A stretch of 64,000 nucleotides of DNA, taken from positions 62,001 to 126,000 of the forward strand of contig CAKZON010000110.1 of assembly GCA_937136425.1 (NCBI GenBank). The letters are read 5' to 3'. The translations under genes and the position numbers were made by a program. A model generated the notes under the pieces. It did no database searches. It was not told the DNA's origin and saw only the letters and a program-made list of their open reading frames with translations. The stretch is from an uncultured Crocinitomix sp. GTDB lineage: Bacteria; Bacteroidota; Bacteroidia; Flavobacteriales_D; Crocinitomicaceae. This document shows, in pieces, positions 18,262-26,138 of this stretch (positions are counted from its first letter, which is position 1; every line of letters starts with the position of its first letter).

Positions 18262-18277
18262 TATAAAGAAATTTTTT

Positions 18278-18697
18278 TTATTCTTCCGCCGCAATCATAT
18301 CATGAAGCGTTTTATTCTCTAAAATTTTAAGCGTTTCATCTCTTACCTCTACCATCATTTTATTTAAACCGCATGCCACTTCACTCGTGCACTCATCACA
18401 AGGCTCGTAATAATTTAGACTGGCGCAAGGCAATAATGCAATTGGTCCATTAAACATTCTAATAACATCTGCTAATAAAACGTCCTCGGCTTCTTTCAAT
18501 AAATAATATCCCCCGCCTTTCCCCATCTTACTATTTAAAACACCAGCTTTACGAAGGTCAAGTAAAATACTCTCTAAAAACTTTTTAGGTACAGACGTGC
18601 TTTTAGCCACTTCACTAATCAAAATAGGTTTACGATCTTTTTGCTTACCTAAAAAGGTTAAAGCATGAAAAGCATATTTTGTTTTTTTCGAAAGCAT
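18278..18697 (-). CDS. Rrf2-family transcriptional regulator of the sulfate operon
   Basis: A 139-aa winged-helix regulator of the Rrf2 family, which includes IscR, NsrR and CymR. The N-terminal HTH (residues about 5-60) contains KYAFHALTFL and the GKGGGYYL wing. Four cysteines lie in the C-terminal half (Cys91, Cys100, Cys103, Cys109; spacing C-x8-C-x2-C-x5-C). IscR and NsrR use three cysteines here to bind an Fe-S cluster, so cluster binding is plausible but the spacing differs from IscR. The gene is next to and codirectional with DUF2061-cysHDN. Control of cysteine synthesis by an Rrf2 protein has precedent in CymR. Confidence 0.88.
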   Translation of the reverse strand: MLSKKTKYAFHALTFLGKQKDRKPILISEVAKSTSVPKKFLESILLDLRKAGVLNSKMGKGGGYYLLKEAEDVLLADVIRMFNGPIALLPCASLNYYEPCDECTSEVACGLNKMMVEVRDETLKILENKTLHDMIAAEE

Positions 18698-19273
18698 TAT
18701 ATAGTTGGTCTTAGTTCGATTGGTATGGGCGTAAATTTACGCTAGTTTGTCCGTTATCCAAAAAGTTCTTTGAGGATTTAGTACGTACAACATTCACAAA
18801 ACTTACAATATCGTGTATTCCTAAATTAGCAAATAATGGGAATCCCCCCAAATTACACAACGCATAACTTTTAACTAAATCCGATTTAAATCTTCATCAA
18901 TTTCATTTTTAAAAATAAAAAAAAGGGTAAGAACTATTATAAATAAAGAGATACAAGACCTATTCGTAACGCAAGAGTAAACGAAATAATTAAAAATATT
19001 TAGAATTAAATTTCCGTATAAATACGTACAACAATATAGGATGTTCTACCATTTCCAAAACGTTCTTGTGAGCTATTCAATTAAAATTATAAAGCGAATG
19101 ACATTGTTTATTTAAATATGAAGTAATACAAATAAAAATCAATTTTCCATTGAATTTATGGCTTTTTTTTTGTATATTATAAAATTGTGCGGTGAAACGT
19201 ACATAATACAGTGCCCAACCTTAATACATACACACACGTTTATAATAATAGACAGACCTTCAACGACAACAAC
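18698..19273. other. Long divergent intergenic region between rrf2 and rpoD
   Basis: This A/T-rich region of 576 nt separates the divergent rrf2 and rpoD genes. It contains the palindrome at 18729-18742 and two pairs of short repeats. TACGTACAACA occurs at 18782-18792 and 19023-19033; a TCCAAAA-n-GTTCTT-TGAG sequence occurs at 18757-18774 and 19054-19072. A GTATATTATAAAATTGTGCGG sequence near 19172-19192 is the most promoter-like segment before rpoD. I see no gene. Confidence 0.55.
18729..18742. promoter_or_regulatory. Perfect 14-bp palindrome in the rrf2 promoter region
   Basis: GCGTAAATTTACGC is a perfect palindrome centred 38 nt upstream of the rrf2 ATG. On the minus strand it contains TAAATTTA, a near match to the -7 box TAnnTTTG, so it could be an autoregulatory operator overlapping the promoter. 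Confidence 0.5.
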
Positions 19274-20143
19274 ATGAGACAACTAAAAATTACAAAACAG
19301 GTTACAAACAGAGAAACAGCATCACTCGACAAATATTTACAAGAAATTGGACGAGTAGATCTTATTACGGCAGAAGAAGAAGCTGAATTAGCTCAAAAAA
19401 TTCGTGCTGGAGATAAAGTTGCTTTGGAAAGGTTAACCACAGCTAATTTACGTTTCGTTGTCTCAGTATCTAAGCAATATCAAAACCAAGGTTTGTCTTT
19501 ACCTGACTTAATTAATGAAGGAAATTTAGGGTTGATCAAAGCCGCACAACGCTTTGACGAAACTCGAGGATTCAAATTCATCTCCTACGCGGTTTGGTGG
19601 ATTCGTCAGTCTATTTTACAAGCTTTAGCTGAACAAGCTCGAATTGTGCGGTTACCGTTGAATAAAATTGGAATTATAAACAAGGTGAATAAAGCATTTT
19701 CTTCGCTTGAGCAGCAATTGGGTCGTGCACCTACAATTGATGAATTGGCAGATGCCCTTGAATTTACAAGAACAGATATTCGTAATTCGTTAGAAAATAA
19801 TGGTCGCCACGTTTCTATGGATGCACCATTAAAAGAAGGTGATGAAAGTAGTTCTAGCATGTATGACGTACTTAAGAACTCTGAGAACAATAATCCAGAA
19901 AAGGATTTGATTTTAGAATCGCTTCAGGGCGAAATTGAGCGCTCATTAAGTACTTTAAAACACAGAGAGGCTGATGTCATTCGTTTATACTTTGGATTAG
20001 ATGGTCACCCACCAATGACTCTGGCTGAAATTGGCTTAAGGTTTGATTTAACACGTGAACGTGTTCGTCAAATTAAAGAAAAAGGCATTCGTAAGTTAAA
20101 GAATACTTCTAGAAGTAAAATGCTTCGAGCTTACTTAGGCTAG
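19274..20143 (+). CDS. rpoD: Primary RNA polymerase sigma factor (RpoD/SigA type)
   Basis: The housekeeping sigma factor of Bacteroidota, which is much shorter than E. coli sigma-70. With the ATG at 19274 it has 289 aa and starts [14 protein letters not shown], the usual N-terminus of this group. A region 1.2 motif ([16 protein letters not shown]) leads into region 2 with the [13 protein letters not shown] and [12 protein letters not shown] helices. Region 3 follows, and region 4.2 ends with [17 protein letters not shown], which contacts the -33 element. An in-frame upstream extension to 19211 does not match the family. The stop is only 10 nt from the end of the convergent ABC exporter gene. 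Confidence 0.96.
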   Translation: MRQLKITKQVTNRETASLDKYLQEIGRVDLITAEEEAELAQKIRAGDKVALERLTTANLRFVVSVSKQYQNQGLSLPDLINEGNLGLIKAAQRFDETRGFKFISYAVWWIRQSILQALAEQARIVRLPLNKIGIINKVNKAFSSLEQQLGRAPTIDELADALEFTRTDIRNSLENNGRHVSMDAPLKEGDESSSSMYDVLKNSENNNPEKDLILESLQGEIERSLSTLKHREADVIRLYFGLDGHPPMTLAEIGLRFDLTRERVRQIKEKGIRKLKNTSRSKMLRAYLG

Positions 20144-20153
20144 CAGAAAAGCT

Positions 20154-21950
20154 TTATGGTTTAAGCTGTAAATTGTTCAGCTTATAGTATGTGCCTTCTA
20201 CATTTTTTATGAGTGCTTCATGCGTTCCTTGCTCAACAATTTTACCTTTATCTAAAACTAAAATTGTATCAGCATTTTGAATGGTCGAAAGACGGTGCGC
20301 AATTACAAATGAAGTTCTACCCACCATCAACTTATCTAGTGCGTCCTGAACTAATCTTTCAGATTCAGAATCAAGTGCAGATGTTGCCTCATCCAAAATT
20401 AAGATTTTTGGATTTTTCAATACAGCACGTGCAATGGCTATTCTTTGTTTTTGCCCTCCAGACAGTTGAATTCCCCTATCTCCCACAAGTGTTTCCATTT
20501 GATCCGGAAAACTCATGATAAAATCATATGCATTTGCTTTTTTAGCGGCTTCTATTACTTCTTCTTCTGTCGCGTTAATATTACCGTATAAAATGTTTTC
20601 CATCACTGTACCTCCAAAAAGAATAACCTCTTGTGGAACAATAGCAATATGAGCTCTCAAACTTTCTAATGCAATGGACTGAACATTTTTATTGTCAAAC
20701 TTAATTATACCTGTTTGAGGATCATAAAAACGTAAAAGTAAAGATGAAATAGTTGATTTACCAGCACCAGAGCCTCCTACTAAGGCAGTTGTTTGACCTG
20801 GTTGACAACTAAAACTAATTCCATTTAATACCTGCACTTCTTTTCGTTGCGGATATGCGAATGAAACTTCACTAAAACTAACCTCTCCTTTAAAGTTCTC
20901 TAAATTATCTCCATTCAATTCTTCAACTTCTTCTTCTAAAATATCCATAAGGTGCTCTGTTGCACCAATAGCTTTTTGAATTTTGGCATACAAATCTGGA
21001 ATAGCTCCAAAAGATGCTCCAAGAAAAATGGTATACAAAATAAAGATATTAAACTCGGCGTTGGTAATGAGTCCAGCCCCTTCCATTCCTTTTGCTTTCC
21101 AAATAACAAAAGCAATTCCTCCAAACATTCCAAAAATGATAAAAGACACAAAGGCACCTCTCATTAAACCACTTTTTATATTCAATCCCATAATATTGAA
21201 CACACGTTTAGAATAACGGTTAGATTCGTAACGTTCATTTGTAAAAGCCTTAACATTTACAATTCCCGTCAATACTTCTTCTAAAATAGAATTGGATTTA
21301 GCAGATTCATCCTGCGCCGATTTTGACAACCCGCGTATATAACGTCCAAAAATAATTGCAGCAATTGCCAATACTGGTACAACAGCAAGCATCCATAATG
21401 CAAGTTCCCATGAAGTATATAAGATATACCCTAAAGCAATTGCAATGGTAACGAATTGGCGAAAAAATTCAGCAATGGTTGTATTTAACGTCTCTTGCAA
21501 TAAATTAATATCAGTTGCAATTCTTGAAGTTAACTCCCCAACCTTGTTTTTATTAAAAAAGTTAATTGGAAAATGAACCAACTTATTAAATGACTTAACT
21601 TTTAAATCTCGCAAAGCACGTTCGGTTACCGTACTAAAAATCCATATTCTACAAAAAGAAAAAATTGCCTGTGCACCAAAAACAACTAACATCACAATAA
21701 TAATTGTATTGATGTTTGTTAAATCAATGTTTGGTATTTGAACAAAAGCTTGATCAGATTTATTTGCACCTAAAAGCTGTCCCATTAATGCTGGAAAAAG
21801 CATTGCTGTAACACTTGACAACAATAAAAACAACCAACCAATGGCGTATGCCGAGCGATAAGGCTTTATAAAACCAAAAAATCGTCTTGCTTTCTTATAG
21901 GCATCATCCGAAAGTTCAACCTTTTCTTTATTTTTACGATTACCAAACAT
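20154..21950 (-). CDS. ABC exporter, fused permease and ATPase (MsbA-like)
   Basis: A 598-aa half-transporter that would work as a homodimer. Residues about 30-330 form the six-helix exporter domain. The ATPase domain has Walker A GGSGAGKST, the signature LSGGQKQRIAIARA, Walker B ILILDEATSALD and the H-loop AHRLST. In Bacteroidota such proteins are widely annotated as lipid A or multidrug exporters; the substrate cannot be told from this sequence. It is convergent with rpoD and divergent from rpmH, so it is transcribed alone. Confidence 0.92.
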   Translation of the reverse strand: MFGNRKNKEKVELSDDAYKKARRFFGFIKPYRSAYAIGWLFLLLSSVTAMLFPALMGQLLGANKSDQAFVQIPNIDLTNINTIIIVMLVVFGAQAIFSFCRIWIFSTVTERALRDLKVKSFNKLVHFPINFFNKNKVGELTSRIATDINLLQETLNTTIAEFFRQFVTIAIALGYILYTSWELALWMLAVVPVLAIAAIIFGRYIRGLSKSAQDESAKSNSILEEVLTGIVNVKAFTNERYESNRYSKRVFNIMGLNIKSGLMRGAFVSFIIFGMFGGIAFVIWKAKGMEGAGLITNAEFNIFILYTIFLGASFGAIPDLYAKIQKAIGATEHLMDILEEEVEELNGDNLENFKGEVSFSEVSFAYPQRKEVQVLNGISFSCQPGQTTALVGGSGAGKSTISSLLLRFYDPQTGIIKFDNKNVQSIALESLRAHIAIVPQEVILFGGTVMENILYGNINATEEEVIEAAKKANAYDFIMSFPDQMETLVGDRGIQLSGGQKQRIAIARAVLKNPKILILDEATSALDSESERLVQDALDKLMVGRTSFVIAHRLSTIQNADTILVLDKGKIVEQGTHEALIKNVEGTYYKLNNLQLKP

Positions 21951-22039
21951 GTTGTACTAAAACTTTCGGCAAAACTAAGCTGATTCTGAGGAATATTTGT
22001 CACAAAAGGCACATATTTTAGAAAATTACACACTAAAAC

Positions 22040-22069
22040 TTTGTTCTCTATTTAATTGTTGTATCTTTG
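22040..22069 (+). promoter_or_regulatory. rpmH promoter
   Basis: TTTG at 22040-22043 and TATCTTTG at 22062-22069 with an 18-nt spacer; this is an excellent match to the Bacteroidota vegetative promoter. It leaves a leader of roughly 50 nt before rpmH. Confidence 0.8.
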
Positions 22070-22125
22070 CGCACCCATTTGGGACAATAAATAGAAATTA
22101 ATAAGACCTTATAATATTTTCAGAG

Positions 22126-22287
22126 ATGAGCAAAAGAACATTTCAACCATCACTAAGAAAAAGAAGAAACAAGCACGGTTTCAGAAGTAGAATGGCTAGC
22201 AAAAGCGGACAAGCTGTAATTAACAGAAGAAGAAAGAAAGGAAGAAAGAAATTATCTGTTTCTTCTGAGAGATTAGCTAAGCGCTAA
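22126..22287 (+). CDS. rpmH: 50S ribosomal protein L34
   Basis: A 53-aa, highly basic protein starting [20 protein letters not shown], the unmistakable start of L34. It continues with the [24 protein letters not shown] core of the family. L34 is part of the large ribosomal subunit. In many bacteria rpmH is followed by rnpA; here a terminator and purK follow instead. Its own promoter is at 22040-22069. Confidence 0.97.
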   Translation: MSKRTFQPSLRKRRNKHGFRSRMASKSGQAVINRRRKKGRKKLSVSSERLAKR

Positions 22288-22311
22288 TACTCACCTTATT
22301 ATCATACTTAG

Positions 22312-22343
22312 AGCTTCTCGATTCAAATCGAGGGGCTTTTTTT
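22312..22343 (+). terminator. Intrinsic terminator of rpmH
   Basis: Stem AGCTTCTCGA / TCGAGGGGCT with two G-U pairs and a T-run, 25 nt after the rpmH stop. Confidence 0.85.
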
Positions 22344-22402
22344 GTTTAACTCAATTCATATAGTAATAAACGATTGAGCAACAGCTATTTTTAAAAGAAT
22401 AT

Positions 22403-22410
22403 TAATTTTG
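22403..22410 (+). promoter_or_regulatory. -7 box of purK, 5 nt before the ATG
   Basis: TAATTTTG (22403-22410) matches TAnnTTTG. It ends only 5 nt before the purK start at 22416, so transcription should begin at or very near the A of the ATG. Confidence 0.55.
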
Positions 22411-22415
22411 TCATT

Positions 22416-23561
22416 ATGAAAAGTGATTATCATTCAGGATTAAGAATTGGGATTTTAGGAGGCGGACAGTTGGGAAGAATGTTTATTCAAGAGGCCTTAA
22501 ACTTTGATGTTAAGGTTTGTATTTTAGATCCTGACGTTAATGCACCCTGTGCAGCAATTGCTCACGAATTTGAACTGGGAGACATTAAGGATTTTGACAC
22601 TGTTTACCAATTCGGTAAAAACAAGGATGTAGTCACCATTGAAATTGAACATGTAAATGTAGATGCTTTGGATAGGCTGGCCGCGGAAGGAACAAAAGTC
22701 TATCCTCAACCTCACATTATTCGACTGATTCAAGACAAAGGATTACAAAAAGAATTCTATACAGAAAATGGAATTCCAACAGCCCCATTTAGACTTATAA
22801 AAAATGCGGAAGAGCTTCCTTCTAATGCAGATTTTTTACCATTTATGCAAAAGGCTCGCACTGGAGGCTATGACGGCAAGGGTGTTCAAGCAATTAAAAC
22901 AGAAGCTGACTTTGAAAAGTCTTTTCCAAACGGTAGTGTTTTAGAAGCTTTTATTGATTTCGAAAAAGAACTATCTGTTATTGTTTCAAGAAATGAAAAG
23001 GGAGAAATGGTAACCTACCCTATTGTTGAGCTTGAATTTAATCCTGAGGCTAACCTTGTTGAATTTTTGTTTGCTCCAGCAGCTGTTTCTCAAGAAATTG
23101 AAGAAGAATCAAGTATTATTGCTAAATCAGTTATTGAAAAATTAGGAATGGTTGGTATTCTTGCCGTAGAATTGTTTCTAACAAAAGATGGCAAAATATT
23201 AGTGAATGAAATTGCTCCTCGACCTCACAATAGTGGACACCAAACAATTGAAGCAAATTACACTTCTCAATACGAACAACATTTAAGATCAATCATAAAC
23301 CTACCCCTTGGATCTACAGGCGCTATAAAGCCATCAGTAATGGTTAATTTACTAGGCGAAAAAGGGTATATTGGCAAAGCTAAATACGAAGGAATTGAAG
23401 AGGTGACTAGTTGGGAGGGCGTTTATCCGCATATTTACGGCAAAGAAAACACAAAACCATTTCGTAAAATGGGACATGTAACAATTATAGCTGACACCAT
23501 AGAAAGTGCAAAAAAAACAGCTATAAACGTTAAAGAAACACTGAAAGTAATTGGAGAATAA
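22416..23561 (+). CDS. purK: N5-carboxyaminoimidazole ribonucleotide synthase
   Basis: PurK uses ATP to carboxylate AIR to N5-CAIR in purine synthesis; PurE, two genes downstream, then converts this to CAIR. The 381-aa protein is an ATP-grasp enzyme with GILGGGQLGRMF at the N-terminus, the RTGGYDGKGV ATP-binding loop, and NEIAPRPHNSGHQTIEA near the metal site. Its stop overlaps the TTG start of the acyltransferase gene, so the three genes appear to be one transcript. Confidence 0.96.
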   Translation: MKSDYHSGLRIGILGGGQLGRMFIQEALNFDVKVCILDPDVNAPCAAIAHEFELGDIKDFDTVYQFGKNKDVVTIEIEHVNVDALDRLAAEGTKVYPQPHIIRLIQDKGLQKEFYTENGIPTAPFRLIKNAEELPSNADFLPFMQKARTGGYDGKGVQAIKTEADFEKSFPNGSVLEAFIDFEKELSVIVSRNEKGEMVTYPIVELEFNPEANLVEFLFAPAAVSQEIEEESSIIAKSVIEKLGMVGILAVELFLTKDGKILVNEIAPRPHNSGHQTIEANYTSQYEQHLRSIINLPLGSTGAIKPSVMVNLLGEKGYIGKAKYEGIEEVTSWEGVYPHIYGKENTKPFRKMGHVTIIADTIESAKKTAINVKETLKVIGE

Positions 23562-24564
23562 GGTCTATTTAAACCACGTTGAATGCATTAGGGCTTTTGC
23601 AGCCTTAGCTGTTGGCATTTATCATTTTACCAATTTTTCTGCAGAATCTGTTTTTATTCTTGGCGAATCAACTCGTAAACTATTTACATTTGGAGCGCAA
23701 GGGGTTGAAATATTCTATATTGTCTCAGGCTTCATTATCCCTTATTCACTGTACAAAGGACGTTACTTAATCAAACATTACTTTCATTATGTTGCAAAAA
23801 GGTCGGTACGTTTGCTACCACCTTACCTTTTAACAATTGCTTTAATTATTGCAACAAGCTATTATATTAACACCTATGTTTGGTATAGCGGCTACAATGT
23901 AGAATGGAGAAATATTGCAGCCAATGGACTTTTCATGGTGGATTTAATTCAAAGCATTCCTGAATTACTCGCACATTTCCCTGATAACTCTTGGATTAAT
24001 CCCATATTCATTACGCTAAAGGTTGAATTCCAATTTTATTTAATAATTGGGCTTCTGTTACCAATAATGAAAAAACATACGGCATTTTTACTGGGTGTAA
24101 CTGCATTACTATTGATACTAGGCGTATACGCCATTCCAAATCAAAATGTATTTGTTAATGCACCTTACTTCCTCATAGGACTTGCAGCTTTTTACATTTT
24201 TGAAAATGGTTGGAATTGGATTTATGCTAGTATTTTAGGTTTATCATTAATCAGCCTTACGAGCTTTTACGAGTGGCAAGATTTAATTGCTGCAATTATA
24301 GGCTTTAGTATGGTGTTATGGTTACCTAGAAAAATGAAATTTCTAAACTTTACTGGAAAAATTTCTTATTCATTTTACTTAATCCATGGTTTAATTGGTG
24401 GAAATTTCCTCTATTTCAATTCTGACACTTATTTATTTCAAAACTATCCTGTTCTAATGATTATCTTTGCATTATTGTTGAGCTGGATAGGAGCGTTTAT
24501 AATTTATTATTGCGTTGAAAAACCAAGTATTATTATCTCTAAAAAAATTAAATACAGACCTTAA
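23551..24564 (+). CDS. Membrane acyltransferase family 3 (OafA/YrhL-like)
   Basis: A 337-aa polytopic membrane protein of the acyltransferase 3 family, which moves acyl groups onto sugars or lipids in the envelope. The N-terminal motif HVECIRAFAALAVGIYHF carries the conserved Arg and the catalytic-type His. Many hydrophobic helices follow, including KISYSFYLIHGLIGG near the C-terminus, a typical segment. The start is a TTG that overlaps the end of purK by 11 nt; no ATG gives the complete N-terminal motif. It is an unusual passenger between purK and purE. The substrate is unknown. Confidence 0.87.
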   Translation: MENKVYLNHVECIRAFAALAVGIYHFTNFSAESVFILGESTRKLFTFGAQGVEIFYIVSGFIIPYSLYKGRYLIKHYFHYVAKRSVRLLPPYLLTIALIIATSYYINTYVWYSGYNVEWRNIAANGLFMVDLIQSIPELLAHFPDNSWINPIFITLKVEFQFYLIIGLLLPIMKKHTAFLLGVTALLLILGVYAIPNQNVFVNAPYFLIGLAAFYIFENGWNWIYASILGLSLISLTSFYEWQDLIAAIIGFSMVLWLPRKMKFLNFTGKISYSFYLIHGLIGGNFLYFNSDTYLFQNYPVLMIIFALLLSWIGAFIIYYCVEKPSIIISKKIKYRP

Positions 24565-24575
24565 AATAAGTGCAT

Positions 24576-25067
24576 ATGATTGAAGTTGGTATAATCATGG
24601 GAAGCAATTCTGATCTTCCAGTAATGCAGCAAGCTGCTGATATATTAAAAGAATTAGGCATTGCCTTTGAAATGACTGTTGTGTCTGCACACAGAACTCC
24701 TGAGCGCATGTTTGATTATGGCAAAGAAGCACATAAAAGAGGAATCAAAGTAATTATAGCAGGTGCTGGTGGTGCTGCACATTTACCTGGAATGATGGCT
24801 TCAATTACGCCGCTTCCGGTTGTTGGAGTACCAATTAAATCGAGCAATTCTATTGATGGATGGGATTCTATTTTATCGATCTTACAAATGCCTGGCGGAA
24901 TCCCTGTTGCTACAGTAGCATTAAACGGAGCAAAAAATGCAGGTATTTTAGCTGCAAGTATCATTGGAGCATCTAACACAGAAGTTTTAGAACGGATTGT
25001 GACTTATAAGCAAACGTTAAAGGAAAAGGTGTTGCGCACTGCGGAAGAAATGGAAAAAAATGCGTAA
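24576..25067 (+). CDS. purE: N5-carboxyaminoimidazole ribonucleotide mutase
   Basis: PurE (class I) rearranges N5-CAIR to CAIR. The 163-aa protein has [14 protein letters not shown] at the N-terminus, the SAHRTPERM substrate loop and [12 protein letters not shown], all diagnostic. The ATG at 24576 is preferred over a GTG 6 nt upstream. It is 11 nt downstream of the acyltransferase gene and completes a purK-acyltransferase-purE operon. Confidence 0.96.
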   Translation: MIEVGIIMGSNSDLPVMQQAADILKELGIAFEMTVVSAHRTPERMFDYGKEAHKRGIKVIIAGAGGAAHLPGMMASITPLPVVGVPIKSSNSIDGWDSILSILQMPGGIPVATVALNGAKNAGILAASIIGASNTEVLERIVTYKQTLKEKVLRTAEEMEKNA

Positions 25068-25118
25068 AGGCAATAAAATGAATGCCCTAAGCGTTACGCT
25101 TAATTACTAGATTTCAAT

Positions 25119-25126
25119 TAAATTTG
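25119..25126 (+). promoter_or_regulatory. -7 box before the MarR gene
   Basis: TAAATTTG matches TAnnTTTG and lies 20 nt before the ATG at 25147. The -33 element is not clear. Confidence 0.45.
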
Positions 25127-25146
25127 CAATATAAATTAAGAGTTAG

Positions 25147-25605
25147 ATGAGAATTGAGGATGAAATTCAGTCAAGTTTCAAAAGTGATTATCATAAGCTA
25201 GTTGTAAACTTGCATTTTACATATATGCGCCTAACTGAGAACTTTCAGTGCATATTAAAAAAGCATGACTTAACCCCTACCCAATTCAATGTTTTGCGCA
25301 TTCTTAGAGGTCAAAAACAAACACCTGCAAGCATTGGGTTGATCAAAGAACGAATGATAGAGCGTAACTCTGATGTTAGTCGCGTGATAGACCGTTTGCT
25401 CAAAAAGGATATTATTGAGCGTAAAGAAAATAAATTAGATAGACGTCAGAGAGACATTATCATCAATCAAAAAGGACTAGACCTACTAGAAACTATTGAT
25501 AGTTCTGAAGCTAATTTTATTCAATCTATCGAGCATGTATCTGAAGAGGAAATTAAAATAATGAATGATTTGTTGGATAAAATTCGTTCAAAACCAGAAG
25601 GATAG
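25147..25605 (+). CDS. MarR-family transcriptional regulator
   Basis: A 152-aa winged-helix protein. The recognition region reads LTPTQFNVLRILRG, then ERMIERNSDVSRVIDRLLKKDIIERKENKLDRRQRDIIINQKG, which is the classic MarR HTH and wing with the conserved D-x-R-x-R motif. MarR proteins act as dimers and respond to small molecules or oxidants. The DUF3817 membrane gene 63 nt downstream may be its target or cotranscribed; there is no stronger clue to the ligand. Confidence 0.9.
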   Translation: MRIEDEIQSSFKSDYHKLVVNLHFTYMRLTENFQCILKKHDLTPTQFNVLRILRGQKQTPASIGLIKERMIERNSDVSRVIDRLLKKDIIERKENKLDRRQRDIIINQKGLDLLETIDSSEANFIQSIEHVSEEEIKIMNDLLDKIRSKPEG

Positions 25606-25668
25606 ATTAATTTTTTCTTCTAACATATTTAATTTACCCTTATATTTATTCCATAAGATTTAACACCA

Positions 25669-25959
25669 ATGTTTAAAACAAATTTAGGATTATTGCGGAT
25701 AATTGGCTTACTTGAGGGAATTTCGTTTTTGGTACTAATGTTCATTGCAATGCCACTCAAATACATTTGGGAACGCCCTGAACTAATTTTCTCGACAGGA
25801 ATGGCACATGGCTTATTAATAATACTTTATGTGTTTTTTGTTCTTTTAGTTGGCTACCAATTAAAATGGAAATTCAACCATATCTTCTGGGCACTTTTAG
25901 CCTCTCTTATTCCTTTTGGAACTTTCATTGCTGATAAGAAATTGTTTAGAAACGCTTAG
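25669..25959 (+). CDS. DUF3817 small membrane protein
   Basis: A 96-aa protein with three hydrophobic helices, starting LLRIIGLLEGISFLVLMFIAMPLKY, which is typical of DUF3817 (YdzA-like) proteins. The PLKY and HGLLIILYV segments are the conserved core. Function is unknown. It lies downstream of the MarR gene on the same strand and is followed by a terminator. Confidence 0.85.
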   Translation: MFKTNLGLLRIIGLLEGISFLVLMFIAMPLKYIWERPELIFSTGMAHGLLIILYVFFVLLVGYQLKWKFNHIFWALLASLIPFGTFIADKKLFRNA

Positions 25960-25983
25960 TGTAAACAATAGATATCCTAACAA

Positions 25984-26018
25984 AAAACGAGCTAAAAAAT
26001 CAGTTAGCTGTTTTTTTT
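25984..26018 (+). terminator. Intrinsic terminator after the DUF3817 gene
   Basis: Stem AGCTAA / TTAGCT extended by AAA-C / G-TTT pairs around a one-base bulge, then eight T. Confidence 0.75.
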
Positions 26019-26138
26019 GTGTGCCGTAATCCAATTCAGTAACCACATTTCAGTACAATATTCTCGAAAATATATTTCTTTTTATTTTTGGACTAGGGTA
26101 AATGATTTTAATTGCGACTGTAATAAAAAACCAGTTGA

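Noticed and set aside
19211-19273. Upstream extension of the sigma factor gene.
   Set aside because: The translated segment ([13 protein letters not shown]...) does not match any RpoD start, whereas MRQLKITKQ at 19274 is the usual N-terminus.
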